From: Monilinia fructicola
Lineage: Eukaryota; Ascomycota; Leotiomycetes; Helotiales; Sclerotiniaceae
Direction: 5' to 3'
Assembly (NCBI GenBank): GCA_008692225.1
Contig: VICG01000008.1
Span: 186,001-250,000 of the forward strand
DNA: 64,000 nt
The position numbers and the translations under genes were made by a program. The notes below the pieces were generated by a model. The model searched no databases. It worked only from the letters and a program-made list of their open reading frames with translations, and had not been told where the DNA came from. Of this stretch, positions 13,398-25,217 are shown piece after piece. Positions within the stretch are counted from its first letter, which is position 1; the number at the start of each line of letters is the position of its first letter.

Positions 13398-13413
13398 GGG
13401 TAAAGATTTACCC
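13398..13413. promoter_or_regulatory. quinate activator (QA-1F/QutA)-like binding palindrome
   Basis: The sequence GGGTAAAGATTTACCC is an almost perfect 16-bp inverted repeat. It fits 14 of 16 positions of the published Neurospora/Aspergillus quinate activator consensus GGRTAARYRYTTATCC (from memory). It sits about 283 bp upstream of the qutE start codon, a typical distance. Function is inferred; no equivalent was seen upstream of the dehydratase gene at 40803. Confidence 0.5.
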
Positions 13414-16400
13414 CTCCCCTTAAACTATGGAGGTGGAGAGAATAACTTTTGTAAGGTCAACAACAACTTCTTTCAACAATTTCTGACTTAACCGCCGAAT
13501 TGATCATTCCCTCACGCTGGAACCGGGTATCACTTCCGAGGCTTCATAGCTTGTTTACTTTCCTCTAATATAGAGTAAAGCTTTCCATCCATCCGTCGTA
13601 GCCATATATACATATATATGTATGACAGCCAGGAACTGAGTCACTGCTCATTCGAGATATCCTTCTTTCCATCAGCTTATAAGATATGGCTTGGGAATTT
13701 ATTATTGGGACAACTCCTCCATCCGGACAGCGATAGATTACAGCCTGATTAGGTTTGTGCATCAGTACTTGAAGCTTTTGGTCATCTTTCCACATCCTTT
13801 GCAATGTGCCTTTTGACAGTATGACTTGCGTGATTCACGACTCAAGTGAGTTTTCATCAATGTTTGATCCAGAAATGACAGCGGATTTCTCATAAACAGC
13901 TCAGGAGTATGATGGTTGAATGATAACAAAAATAGTTGCCCGGCAATGCGCGTATTTCCTCACATCCAATCTTTTCCGATCGAAAGTTCTATCCTTTAAT
14001 TTTTCCCGTCAGTCCATCATCTTTCTTGTGGTAGTATCTATTGGGAGTTATCATACGTACAAATCAACATTAGGATCAAAAATGGCAGCCATTTGCACGC
14101 TCTGGTTAATTCCGACTCTATCTTCAGTTCTTAAGTTACGGACTGAAGATTATGAAGCTTTTGTATTGGTTCTTGATAAAATGTGTGAAGTGAAGGGTAA
14201 GTTATGGTATGGTATATATTTCTTGACATCTTGAGAATGCTCAATATTTGATTTTAGATGCTGCAGATGATTAATGCATATACTTTGCTTTACCATTTTT
14301 TGTGTTGGAATATCTTGGGCTAATCTAGAATTGTGAACACCAAGGCTTGCTTGAAGCTTTTGGATCTCATATGATCTTTTAAGTAGGTTTTTATTTCTTT
14401 TTGAGAGGGTTTAATTACTATTTGAGTATCCATCCGTAATGTGTGGAGTTTCGTAAAAGAGGTTGATAAACTCAAGCTGGGTATATGACTTATCACAGAT
14501 ACATTATTATGCCCTCTACTATCTGTAGTAAGTTGGTATCATCAAGACTAAAACTATACTGCAGTCAAAGATGGAGAATTTATATTCAATAATTTCGTCA
14601 ATGCATATCTACTTGAAAAGAATAGTCCCGAAGAAGTAAAATAACTTCTAGCCAGGTATACTTTCTCACTGATTCGACGTGATAAAACATCTTTAGAGGC
14701 CGAGTGCTCATGATGAAACTCTGTGTAGATACTTCTCAGGTTTTCGGGGTGTATCAAACAGATGATCATGGAAAACTTGATGAATGTTACTTGTTGTCAT
14801 CTGATAATTTCTTCACATATTGAATTTATCATATTCCTGTCACTCATTACATAATTATACGGTGTTAAATCACTTGGAATAGTAATTAGTATAAAGATGA
14901 GATGAATTTTGAAGTCGCTATATCTCCTCGCACATCTTTGCCCCTGAAAAACGCCCATCAGATTTCCGCATCATTAAGTAACAATAATCCTATATGCTAT
15001 TTATCCATATTACTTTCTAAACCTTTGCAATTGTTGAACAACAAGCAGAATCCCAAATTTTATATAATACACCCTCAAATTGGAACCTAAAAAGTCAAGA
15101 GAACGTGCTTCTCCTCTATCCTTGCAGTATGCTCGTGAGCTTCATGTGTTTTCGACTCTTGCAAGTTAAATGGCCAAGATTCACTAGAACGGACCTATAT
15201 AATTTTCTTCCAAGAGTTTTAAGTAGTCTATGCCTTGAGTAACTTCCCCAAACTAATGGGACTAAAATGAATTTCCCTTCGAATCAACACCCTGCTGCTG
15301 TCATTTGAATATGTTTGGCGAAGATGAAATGGCCGTACTCACGTATTCTCAAAATGACGCAGGGACCATCTTTTTGAGCTGCAATGAGACTAATTCGAAC
15401 AACAAGGAGTGAATACAAAATAAGAGTATGATTGGGGTACAGATCATAGTTCAGATATAAAAGCTAGCCGAACTTGATTTGCTATTATTCTAATACCATT
15501 TTCTCTAACGACTCAGAGTTTATACAGTCACGAGAAGCTTAGCTATCAGCAGAGGTGGCTCAGTAGTGCAATGGAAAGTTTGAAAATGGTATTTGAAAAT
15601 CCATTATTGAAGCCAATTCATCACAAAGTGGCCATGTTCGGGAGAACTACGATCTTGAAGTCTCTACCTTGATATATTCACATCATTAAAAATAAGCTTG
15701 GGATTCCCGCTTCTTCTTTTGAAACCGGAATCCACTACCTCATGCTTTTTGATACCCTTCATACCATAGAGGAGTAAGGTGCATTGGAGAAATATAAGCA
15801 AAACTCGGACCAACCGATTTGTCGTATACTACTTTCCATGATCGAAGACCGAGATGTAATAATGGATTGATAGCACTTAGGTTTAGACAAGAGTGTTATA
15901 CATGTATAGGTAAAAACTATGCGTGAGGGGGAATGAGGTAGCATTTATATACAGCGAAATCTGACAATGATAGTATGAATAGATTACTTGAACCGATATA
16001 TTTCTAATGAAACTTATATTTCCCTGACTCCTCGAGTTGGAGGCGAAATTACAGAGTACTTAATCCGTTATATCTACCCCCCTTATACCTGAAAAAGACA
16101 AAGTTTCTCAGTAATGCCAACTCATATTCGGTATCCGCAAAATCGAATCACCAGTTACCAAATCTCAAGCATTATTCTTTCGTCTTGCTATACAAATTCC
16201 GAATGATTTACATGTCGTTTCTAAGCCTGTAGTGATGGCGGAGCAGTCTAAACTACCATTATACCGATTAGTAATCCCTTATAGAACTACAAGAAAAATT
16301 GATGGATATGGAGAGTAATTACCTACCGCTTTAACAGGTCATCTTTCGCTAACCCTAACAAATTCGCAGAAGAATTTAAAATGTAGAGGACAGAAAGAAC

Positions 16401-17508
16401 CGCACACCCCATGGTCCTTGTACACTCTTTACCGACACCAAGAACCTAAAAAGGTATCTCGCCACAGTCTCGAAAGTTCATACTCTCTCCTTATACAACG
16501 CTTATTGTGATTTATCTCGCGTAACTCTAATAAATCTCCCAAGTTAAATCCATTCCCCATCAACAGCACCACCTAAAACTTACAACCCTCCCGAATCTCT
16601 CTCTAATCATAGCAAATTCCCCATCCGATATCTTCCCCCCTTGAAACAACTCTGCAGAATCCAACCCAAACAAATTCAAAAGAATCACAAAACCCCCCAC
16701 CTCACTCTACACCTGTAGCACTTAACCCCCGCCCTAAAATCGCACCCATGTGAATTTCCCACGGGATATCTTAAGTGAGGGAGGGAGCAGCAAAAGATAT
16801 ATCCAGGCGCTGAACCACTGTAACACAAGAATTTTATGACTCTGATCGGTTTCCTGCGTGCTATTTTTTATCATTCGTGTGATTTGATTTGATTTGATTC
16901 GATTCGATTCGATATAAGATAAAATGGTCGTAACCCTATACTGCTTGCTTACATTAGCGTGATATAGCAATGTGAGAATTGGAGAGGGTATTGATATAGA
17001 TGTATAGATATACTCGAGTAGATATGACTAGATTCTACCAAACCTCCACTTCACGCTCTCCACACTCTCCAGACTCACCACTCCTCACACTCATCAACAT
17101 GACGAAAATCAGCCGCGCAAAACAATCACTCCGCAGATCTCTAATTCCCGCTTCGTCATGTATTTTCTTCAGGGGAGTTTGTACGAGAGAACCATCTATA
17201 GGTAAAGAGGCTGTGGATAAATGGAATCACAAGCTCATAAATGGATAGGTAATTGACATGAATTGAAAATCTAGGTAGCCAGTCATCCACTCATTTTGTT
17301 TCACTTCGAATTCTTGGGGTTCAATTTCATCTCTGAGCTACTAAGCGACTTGGCTCTCATCACATGGTTTTGTATCGGGAGTCTTTGTTGCTTTTCCCAT
17401 CCCTTATCCATCCCATCACATCCTATCCGTCCCTCCACCCACCCACCTAATCTTCCACTCTTCCGCCCTCCATTATTCTCCACAGCCTTCCCTCCCTCCC
17501 CAATCCAT
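13414..17508. other. 4.1-kb gene-free region
   Basis: Only frames of up to about 104 codons without recognisable features. A GATTT/GATTC microsatellite is seen near 16880-16915. No RNA gene or repeat ends were found. Confidence 0.5.
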
Positions 17509-18144
17509 CTACTGACACTGACTCCACCATTGACTATTCGCTACACACTTAAAAGGCGCCTCGCAAACAGTAGACCCCGTATATCCAATTCCACCACACT
17601 GTCCCCACTGCTTAACCTGACCCGGTGTTGGAGGTGTTGGAGGCGTGGGCGGTGTTGGAGTTTTACCTATAAAAATTAGCAAGTATTCCCCCTCCTATTT
17701 CACTCTGATCCAATCCACTCAAGCCTCCTCCTCCTCCTCCTCCTCCTCCTCCTCCTCCCCCTCCTCCTCAACACTAAACCCCATCTCCCAGAATACAAAC
17801 AATCAATCCACCAATTCCAGAAGAAGAAGAAGAAGAAGAATAAGAATAAGAAGAAACATCACTCACAAAATCCCGCCCCACTACCACAATACCCCCCACT
17901 CACTACAGCACAACCCAGCCGCACACGTCCCGCCCACACCCCCATTACAAGAGCCCGCCTGACAATAATCCGGGCCAGTGCCACAATACTTGTATTGGCT
18001 GCAGCAGAGGCCTGGGGCACAAGGGGTTAGGGCACAGGAGCCTTGATCGCGGGTTTGGAGTAGTTGGACTGGTGTTGCGGTTGCGGTGGTCAAGAGGAGG
18101 AGGATGGAGAGAGCTTTCGCGTTGATGTTGAGTTTGGAGAGCAT
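17509..18144 (-). pseudogene. secreted CBM18-CBM18-linker-CBM1 protein, one-base frameshift in the second CBM18
   Basis: Exon 1 17867-18144, intron with GTGAGT donor, exon 2 17509-17666. Exon 1 encodes a signal peptide ([18 protein letters not shown]) and two hevein-type chitin-binding modules: [19 protein letters not shown] followed by [14 protein letters not shown]. In the second module a run of six G (plus-strand C 17892-17897) shifts the frame; with five G it would read [12 protein letters not shown] and splice in phase into exon 2. Exon 2 encodes a Thr-Pro linker and a complete fungal cellulose-binding CBM1 ([16 protein letters not shown] then [13 protein letters not shown], stop). Read as given, the protein stops soon after SEWG. 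The intron contains CTC and AAG microsatellites. The G6 may be a sequencing error, so this is a pseudogene or an intact gene of about 144 residues. The protein would bind chitin and cellulose outside the cell; no catalytic domain is present. Confidence 0.75.
17667..17866 (-). other. intron of the CBM18-CBM1 gene with two microsatellites
   Basis: Bounded by GTGAGT and an AG acceptor and joins TTT-T to GT in phase. It contains a CTC repeat (about 17728-17768) and an AAG repeat (about 17819-17840) on the plus strand. Confidence 0.75.
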
Positions 18145-20105
18145 TTTGTTTGGTGCGTTTGGCGAGGTGATGTTGTTGATGTTGTTGTTGTTTGTTGCTT
18201 GAGGATTATGAAATGATCTGAATCAAAGCGAAGATCTGGATCTACTCAGAGCAGGTAGGAATGTAGCAATCTACTTATAGCCCCAACGCTCAGCACCTCG
18301 CGCTGAAATCGCGAGAGAGAAAATTCCCTTCATCTTCGCACGTCCGTCCACACCACCCACGGCATAGCCCGCCACGAGAACCCCCATCACCCTCACCGTC
18401 TACAACAGCACAGCTGCACTTTAGCAAGCCATATCTCCAAGCCAAGCACCATTTAGCTTTCAATCGCTCATCATACCTCAGCGCATCTCAGCAGATCTCA
18501 CACCATGGCAAAACGTCCCATATACAAATCACCTCCACATTACCTCATGAAAAAGCATGCGAAGTAGAGTGACACTTTAAATTTCTGTCTGCTCTGCTTA
18601 CGAGAAACATCTCGCATATACAAGTGTAAGAATCAGATGTGTTGTCAGGTGAAATGATGTGATGTGGCTTACAAGTCGAAGATGGGAATTGGCTGTGGCT
18701 TTCTTGGAGATGTGGGAATTGGTTAGGGTGTGCTCGATATTAGATCATCTTTAGCTGATGGTTGCACGACTGGGATTCCCCGCATCGAGATACACGGCAG
18801 ATATGATACTCGGTAACGAGCATGAGAGAAAACGGTAGAATTTGATGAGGAGACAATCAAGTGGAATGGTTTTAAGTTAACTAATTCTTTCCCCCATTGT
18901 GATACAACGGGACATTCGCCTTATTATGTAAGAAAAAAGACCAAACGTTGATGATGGGCTCAATCCTGTGTAGATGGCAAGTCTTTTTGAAAAGGATCTT
19001 GACCGTTGGAGAAATATGCCAAGAACCATAACGATGATGCTGAGATCATACATACAGCATGAAAGATTTACAACCCAAAAGATGCACTTGCAGTAAGTAT
19101 TGCAAGTACATATGCCAAGCATCATGATGGCGTTGCTTAGCCCATCATGTAGACGGAAATATGAAGTTCAAGGGGTGTCCGCGGGTACTTTTGACAAGCG
19201 ACCTACCACTGAGATCATCTAGAAAATAAGTAAATGCAAAATCATAAGAAAACACTAGCAAACAAATGGCCTGTCATATGAGGTGAAAATAATTTTGTCG
19301 AAGTAGATATGCATAACATCGACATATATATCATCTGATGATATTGTGGCTGGAGTTTTCATTGGTTGTATGATATTAACTGTATCATGATCTTCAATGA
19401 GTTTTTGGAGCATACTGTACATGTAGTGGTGGTAGTAAGCTTATAGCTAATTGTCTCGGTTGGAGCTGAATGAGTAATGTGTCGATAATTTGTATCTAGT
19501 CTAGAACTTCTGTAAGCTCTCCCCGAGTACGCGGGTATGTATCCGGATAGACTTTGGGTGCAAGACTGGAAACCGGATGGCTTCGAAGTGCGAGTTTGGT
19601 AGTTTATGGAGGATAGTGAGCCGATCGGAACTTTTGTACTGTCGCTTCTCGAGAAAATAAGCTCGGGCTTGGCTCCTGTTCTTTCATATCAGTTGATACA
19701 GACTTCCTGAGGTTGTTGAGACTCGACGTCGATTGTCTTAAAGCTGTTCAAGTCCTTTCTCTTCGAGTTGATTATGCTTCTCATTCCGGCACACCTCATC
19801 TTCCCTAGCTTCTGACTTTGAATTTTTGTACTCTCAAGCTCTTCTGTTTGATGTTTTGGTCATAGAGCCCGCCAATCTATCTTGACCCATGAAGCATCTT
19901 TATTCGAGACCTTCTGTAGCCAATACCTCCGCTTGAGATGGTAGCCATCTTCATGGCTCTAATTCTGCACATGGACCATATATTTTTTGTCCTTATCTCA
20001 CTCAGGACCATGGAATCATCGATGATAAGATGATGACGAAAGCCCGGTCTCACGTTGAAACCCTTCCAAAAATAAGAAGATACTCCTCACACCTTACTCC
20101 CGCCC
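18145..20105. other. gene-free region
   Basis: Promoter side of the chitin-binding gene followed by about 1.9 kb without a supported gene. The longest frame (82 codons, 18877-19125 minus) has no recognisable features. Confidence 0.5.
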
Positions 20106-20659
20106 TCACCACCACCCTCTTTTTCTCTCTCTTCCCTTCTCTTCCTCACCAACCTCCACCCCAGTCCCCACAACCCTCAAATTATCCTCCATCGTAACCC
20201 TCGTCCCACGCCCCTCCATCGTCACTCTTCCCCCCTCCCCCCTCTTCCTCTCCATCCCCCTTGTACTCTCCTCCACCGTCGCTCCATTCCTCCTCATATC
20301 CACCTCTTCAATCTTCTTCTGCAGCCCCATTTTCTTACCCACCAATACACCTCTCTGTTCTTCGAGATGTGCAATTCTTTCCGCGAGCGTTGCTTCGCGG
20401 ACTTTGCGGACTTGCTAATACGGGGTGTGATTAGATTAGCTTCGTTCAAATTCAAGCAAAGATGTGGACTTGGAAAAGCTGGAGATGGGGTATATGGAAT
20501 CATTAAAAGAGTATGTATGCCAGGAGAGTACAAAACCTGTTTGTGTTCTCCCTGCGTCTTTAACCCAGCTCCATATATTGTGCCCACCACTGTAATCGAA
20601 GCAATAGCGCCCGTCCATACTATTCTTTTGATTTTGAGAGCTGATTGTGGTGTTGTCAT
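20106..20659 (-). CDS. small single-pass membrane protein with C-terminal coiled coil, unknown function
   Basis: Two exons, 20537-20659 (41 codons) and 20106-20414 (102 codons plus stop), joined in phase 0. The donor is GTTTTG, which is unusual; the acceptor is ATTAG and GCTAATC lies in the 122-nt intron as a branch point. Exon 1 has a short basic start (MTTPQSALKIKR) and one hydrophobic segment of about 20 residues (IVWTGAIASITVVGTIYGAG). Exon 2 begins with a heptad-like helix (QVRKVREATLAERIAHLEEQ) and ends in a Glu/Arg/Gly-rich tail. The layout resembles small fungal mitochondrial or ER anchored proteins, but I do not recognise the family. The tail overlaps low-complexity DNA, so its extent is less certain than the N-terminal 80 residues. 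Confidence 0.6.
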
Positions 20660-21191
20660 TTTTGCACTGGGTGTGAGCAACTTCCAAGTGTATTCCTATG
20701 TCGTGAAAATGGAATGTTTTGCAATACAAAGAAGGTTTCAGGTTTTGTCTACTCGTATTCGTGGATATATAGAGCTCCAGCTCGAAGCTCAACTCTGCGA
20801 AAAATAATCTCGGGCATAAACTTTGACCGAAGGAAAACTTGAGTGGGTTTCGTTCGGGAGTGAAAAAGAAAGTCGGGATTCTTATTCACTCCCACTCCCG
20901 ATAGATAGGCAGATAAGGTAGACCCGAATGATCGACTGACCAACCGACCAGCCGACATGTTGGAAAGTATAAAAATTAAATTCATAATAAGGTTAGAGAC
21001 ATTTAGCTAGTTTTCATCTTTATTTTTATAGTTTATATAATAAACATAATCTATAAATATGGATATTTCTATTAAAAAGCATTTAGCTATTATTTATAAT
21101 TTTTAAAATTAACAAGATTATAAATGGTATAGTATTTTAGAAAAGCGAATAGACTAGATTGCTTTAGAATTACTAATAGTTTTAAGTTAAG
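20660..21191. other. gene-free flank grading into AT-rich DNA
   Basis: Frames on both strands to about 20985 show no recognisable features; from about 20960 the sequence turns AT-rich. Confidence 0.45.
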
Positions 21192-22850
21192 TACTCGGGT
21201 GGGTTTTAAAAAAGACATAGGCGAATATAAAACTTATAAATATTTAACGAAATCTTAATATAATTTGATATAATTTATATGTGTATTAGATTTAGTATTT
21301 GAAGATCTTCCTATAAAGTTTTTATATTATAAAAATTATTTTTAAAAAAATACTAATATTATAAAGTTAGTAATTTTAGAAAATTTTAGAATTTATTAAT
21401 TTATTGATTTTAAATTTAAAAATATATGAATATTAAAAATTAAAATTTTAGAAAAATAATACAAGCTTTAAAGTTTTATTAAATGTTTTTAAAGTTTAAT
21501 ATTATTTATTATATCAATATATATATTAATATAAAAAGTAGAAAATTTTTAAATTTTAAGTCGCCTACCCTATTTCTCGCCACCCCCTCGGTTAGTTAGC
21601 ATTTCACATTAAAAACGACCATTTTAATATATTAATAACTCTATAAAAAATGAATATATATTTTTTTAAATTTTAATTAAAGCTTTTATATATTATTATT
21701 AATAGATTTTAAAGATCTTAAATTTTTGCGATTTTTTTATAAAGAGTAATAAAAGATCATAAGAAATTAAAATTCTAATTTTTAATTTATATATAAATAC
21801 TATACAAAAAATGAAAATCTTTAAAAAAAGTTGTTATATTTATTTAATAAAAATAGCTTAAAAATAATCTAAAAAAAATCTTAAGAACTTTGAAACTAAT
21901 TTAAATTAAAATTGTTATTTAAATAATATATTATTATTTATAACAAATGTTTAATATAGATTCCTTAGATTTTCATTAATAAAATTTTAAGTAAAAAATT
22001 TCTAATTTCAATTTACTCAGTAATTTTATATATTATTTATATATATTTTAAATAGCTTATTTACTATATATATTGATTAATAGATTTTAAAAAGATTTAT
22101 AGATTATTTTTAGTTATTTTTGTTTAGAAATTATAAATATTTTCTTAAAGTTTTAAAGTTTCAATTTTATTTATAATTTCCATATAAATCCAAAATCGAA
22201 AATTTTGATTTTCTATAATCTTTTATTACTCTTTATAAAAAAATCGCAAAAAATTTAAGATTTTTAGAATTTATTAATAATTATATATAGAAGCTTTAAT
22301 TAAAATTTAAAAAATATATATCCATTTTTTAAAGAGTTATTAATATGTTAAAATGGTCGTTTTTAGTGTGAAATGCTAGCAAAATAGGGGGGTGGCGAGA
22401 AGTAGGGTAGGCGATTTTAATGAAAAAATATACTTATATAATCTAAATAAGCGAATTTACTCATTTAAAACTTATATATTTTTTTATATTTTTTATCTCA
22501 TTTATATATCTTTTAAATATTAATAGAGATATTAAAATTCTAAAATTTAATATATAAAATTTAGCTTTTATTTCCTTATTTAATAGAGTTTAATTAGTTA
22601 AATTATAATATTCGTTAAATTATTTAATATTAATATAGATCTATATTTTGTTTCTTACTTTTTTAATATTTTTAAATTTTATTATACTATTCTTTATTTA
22701 AAATTATCTTTTATAATATTATATATTTATAGCAATTATTAAAATACTAGATCTATAATATTTTTAAATTATATAAAAGTATATTTAGATTTTGTAATAT
22801 AATTATTAGTTTATATTTGTATATGCCTCTTTTAAAAACCCACCCGAGTA
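21192..22850. mobile_element. TIR element of 1.66 kb containing a second inverted-repeat element
   Basis: Outer ends: TACTCGGGTGGGTTTTAAAA on the left and, reverse-complemented, TACTCGGGTGGGTTTTTAAA on the right, with similarity over about 40 bp. The interior is AT-rich and without ORFs. A second pair of long inverted arms (21555-21800 and 22190-22419) lies inside, which suggests a later insertion into the outer element. Confidence 0.65.
21555..22419. mobile_element. inner element with about 230-bp inverted arms
   Basis: The left arm starts AAGTCGCCTACCCTATTTCT and continues CGCCACCCCC; the right arm reverse-complemented starts AATCGCCTACCCTACTTCTC and continues GCCACCCCCC. The arms remain alignable through the TTTTTGCGATTTTTTTATAA block. 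The same end sequence appears degenerated at 7086-7270 and its first 13 bp (GTCGCCTACCCCA) at about 28120. Foldback-like non-autonomous transposon by structure; no protein is encoded. Confidence 0.65.
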
Positions 22851-23738
22851 TATATATATACATTAAACATACAAATATCTCTATCAATTCCTGCATTTCC
22901 CTTCTCTATGTTTGTATGACCTTTTCTTCCTTTTTCCTCCTTTACACATCTGTAAGTCTACGAGGTATCTATTCAAACATCCTCGTCCATTTTCACTCCC
23001 TTCTCTTCTCTTCACCACTTCTTCCACACCTCCATTCCCATTCCAATCCCGTCCTCCCTACCCAGCATGCTGTATAAACTCTAATATACATTTCCACCTC
23101 CTCACCAATCAAACCTCCCCTCCCTCAAATTTCCTTTCCCAATTGCCGGAATCGACGGAATTCCCGGAGCCCAACTACCGACGTCATTGGTGGGTTGTTT
23201 TATTGAGGGGCAGAAATCTACGGAGTAGATAGAGTATCTGCAAGGACTAGCTAACATTATAGTAACATATATATATATAAATATACATACAACGTCACCG
23301 ATGTTTGGGTTCAGACTTGAGTTGTAAGCGGCTTGCATACTGGGATTTTGTCATTCTTGTTTTGTTTGATGGGATAGTATTGTGGATGGCATTGGTTGAA
23401 CAGGATTTACTTGGTTGGAATAGAGAATCGGTATTGGTTGGTATTTAATACGGATAGGTAGGTTATATTCTATTATACTCGAGTATATCTGGATGTTCCA
23501 AGTTTATTCTATTCATGTCCCAGTGTGTATTGACCTTGATGCGCCGCCGCGACTTCTGAATGGTGAGAGTCATGATAACAAAATACTGATTCGTATACAG
23601 ACATCTGGATCCCTCACATTAAATTCACTTTGATACATTATTGAACCTAGCACCACCCATCGTTCAATATCACAAATCCTCCAGCTCAAATCCCGCTCAT
23701 CATCATCTCCAAACTTCAACAAACAGACTTCCCATACA
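22851..23738. other. gene-free region upstream of the phosphatase gene
   Basis: No supported gene. The last 150 bp before 23739 are C- and A-rich and probably hold the 5' UTR of the downstream gene. Confidence 0.45.
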
Positions 23739-24639
23739 ATGACCACCCCTCGAGTCTTCGTAGTCCGTCACGGCGAAACCGAATGGTCCCTTAACGGCCG
23801 CCACACCGGAATCACTGAACTCCCCCTCACCGCCAACGGAGAAAAGAGAATTCGAGCCACGGGCCGCGCACTCATCGGCGATGATCGATTAATAGTCCCC
23901 CGAAACCTAGCGCACATGTATACATGCCCTCACATCCCTATCCCACACCCCAACCCTACACCAATTGCAACCCCATACTAACAAACCCTCTAGCTACGTA
24001 TCCCCGCGCAAACGGGCTCAAAAGACGCTCGAGCTCCTCCAAGTCGGCTGCCGCGAAAAGCTCCCCTGGGAACAACAGCGCGCGCACCCCGAATCCCTCA
24101 TCCGCACCTCAGCCAAAGTCGAAATCACCGCCGACATCCGCGAATGGGACTACGGCTCCTACGAGGGGATCACGAGTGCGGAGATCCGCGCGCAGCGGGC
24201 GGCCGCCGCGCTCCCGCCGTGGGACATCTGGCGCGACGGGTGTCCGGACGGGGAGTCGCCCGAGCAGGTGACGGCGCGCGTCGATCGCCTCATTGCGGAG
24301 ATCCGCGCCAAGTACCACGCGCCCGTGATTGGGAGGGCGAAGAGGGAGGCGCCGCCGGGGGACGTCTTGATCGTGGCGCATGGACATATTTTGAGGGCGT
24401 TTGCGATGCGCTGGGTGGGGAAGACGTTGCAGGATGGTCCGACGTTCTTGTTGGAGGCTGGAGGGGTGGGCACGCTGAGTTACGAACATAAGAATTTGGA
24501 GGAGCCGGCTATCTTGTTGGGAGGTGCGTTTATGGTGGATGTGGTGGAAAATTCGGCGAGGGATGAGAGGGGGGGGGTTATTGGGGAGGGAGGGAAGGGA
24601 GGGCAAGGAGAGGAGAAGGATGTCGATGAAGCAAAATGA
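23739..24639 (+). CDS. SHB17: histidine phosphatase family protein, sedoheptulose-1,7-bisphosphatase (SHB17-like)
   Basis: Exon 1 23739-23917 and exon 2 23994-24639, separated by a 76-nt intron with GTATAC donor, ATACTAAC branch point and CTAG acceptor; phase is kept (AT|C TAC). The product is 274 residues, close to the yeast SHB17 length. It opens with [19 protein letters not shown], the histidine phosphatase signature whose RHG His is phosphorylated during catalysis. Further landmarks are [11 protein letters not shown] with the second active-site Arg, [11 protein letters not shown] with the acid/base Glu region, [13 protein letters not shown] and [17 protein letters not shown] with the second catalytic His, then [21 protein letters not shown] near the end. 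[13 protein letters not shown] and the final block distinguish the SHB17 group from phosphoglycerate mutases. SHB17 feeds the riboneogenesis branch by dephosphorylating sedoheptulose-1,7-bisphosphate. The last 40 residues are a Gly/Glu-rich tail not seen in yeast. Confidence 0.9.
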
Positions 24640-25217
24640 GGAATGCATGGGCAGATGGATGAATAATGTATGGATTTGGATCATCTAGCATAACCAATCC
24701 GCAATTCTCAATCCGCAATCCGCAATCAGCAATCCGCAACCTTCAAACAATTCAAAGACCAACAAGCCATCCACATCACATACACCATTCCCATATCTAC
24801 AATTAACCTCACCATCCATAAAGACATCTAAAAGACTAACCAATATTGAAAAATTCTATCACATGCCACTGATCGGCGTGGGCGTGACCCAATACGTAAC
24901 ACCCAGTCCTGTCCGCGTACCCATTTTCTCGCTTCCCTATCCCATTCCAATCCCAATTCTGATCCCATTTCCTTCTACTTGTATTCATTACTCGTTGGTC
25001 TTCTTTCTATGGATGCTTGCTCGCTTGCTCGCTTGCTCGTTTGCTCTTTGTTGGCTTGTTTTATCAACCCGAGGAAAACCAAACTAGATCTACTTAACAA
25101 TACGCAACGGAGTAGACTAAGCCATCCCAAATATACACAGGGTTAATCCATAAAAACAAGACGCGTTCCCATAATCCACTTAAACGCATGCTCGTGAGCT
25201 CATCCACTCACCCCCGA
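24640..25217. other. intergenic region between convergent genes
   Basis: The SHB17-like gene and the UPF0303-like gene converge here. A short CCGCAATC repeat is seen at about 24700-24740. No further gene. Confidence 0.5.

Noticed and set aside
17645..17962. 105-codon plus-strand frame with Ser and Arg runs
   Set aside because: Overlaps the intron microsatellites and the antisense of the CBM18-CBM1 gene.
24109..24684. 191-codon minus-strand frame
   Set aside because: Antisense shadow of exon 2 of the SHB17-like gene, whose catalytic motifs are on the plus strand.
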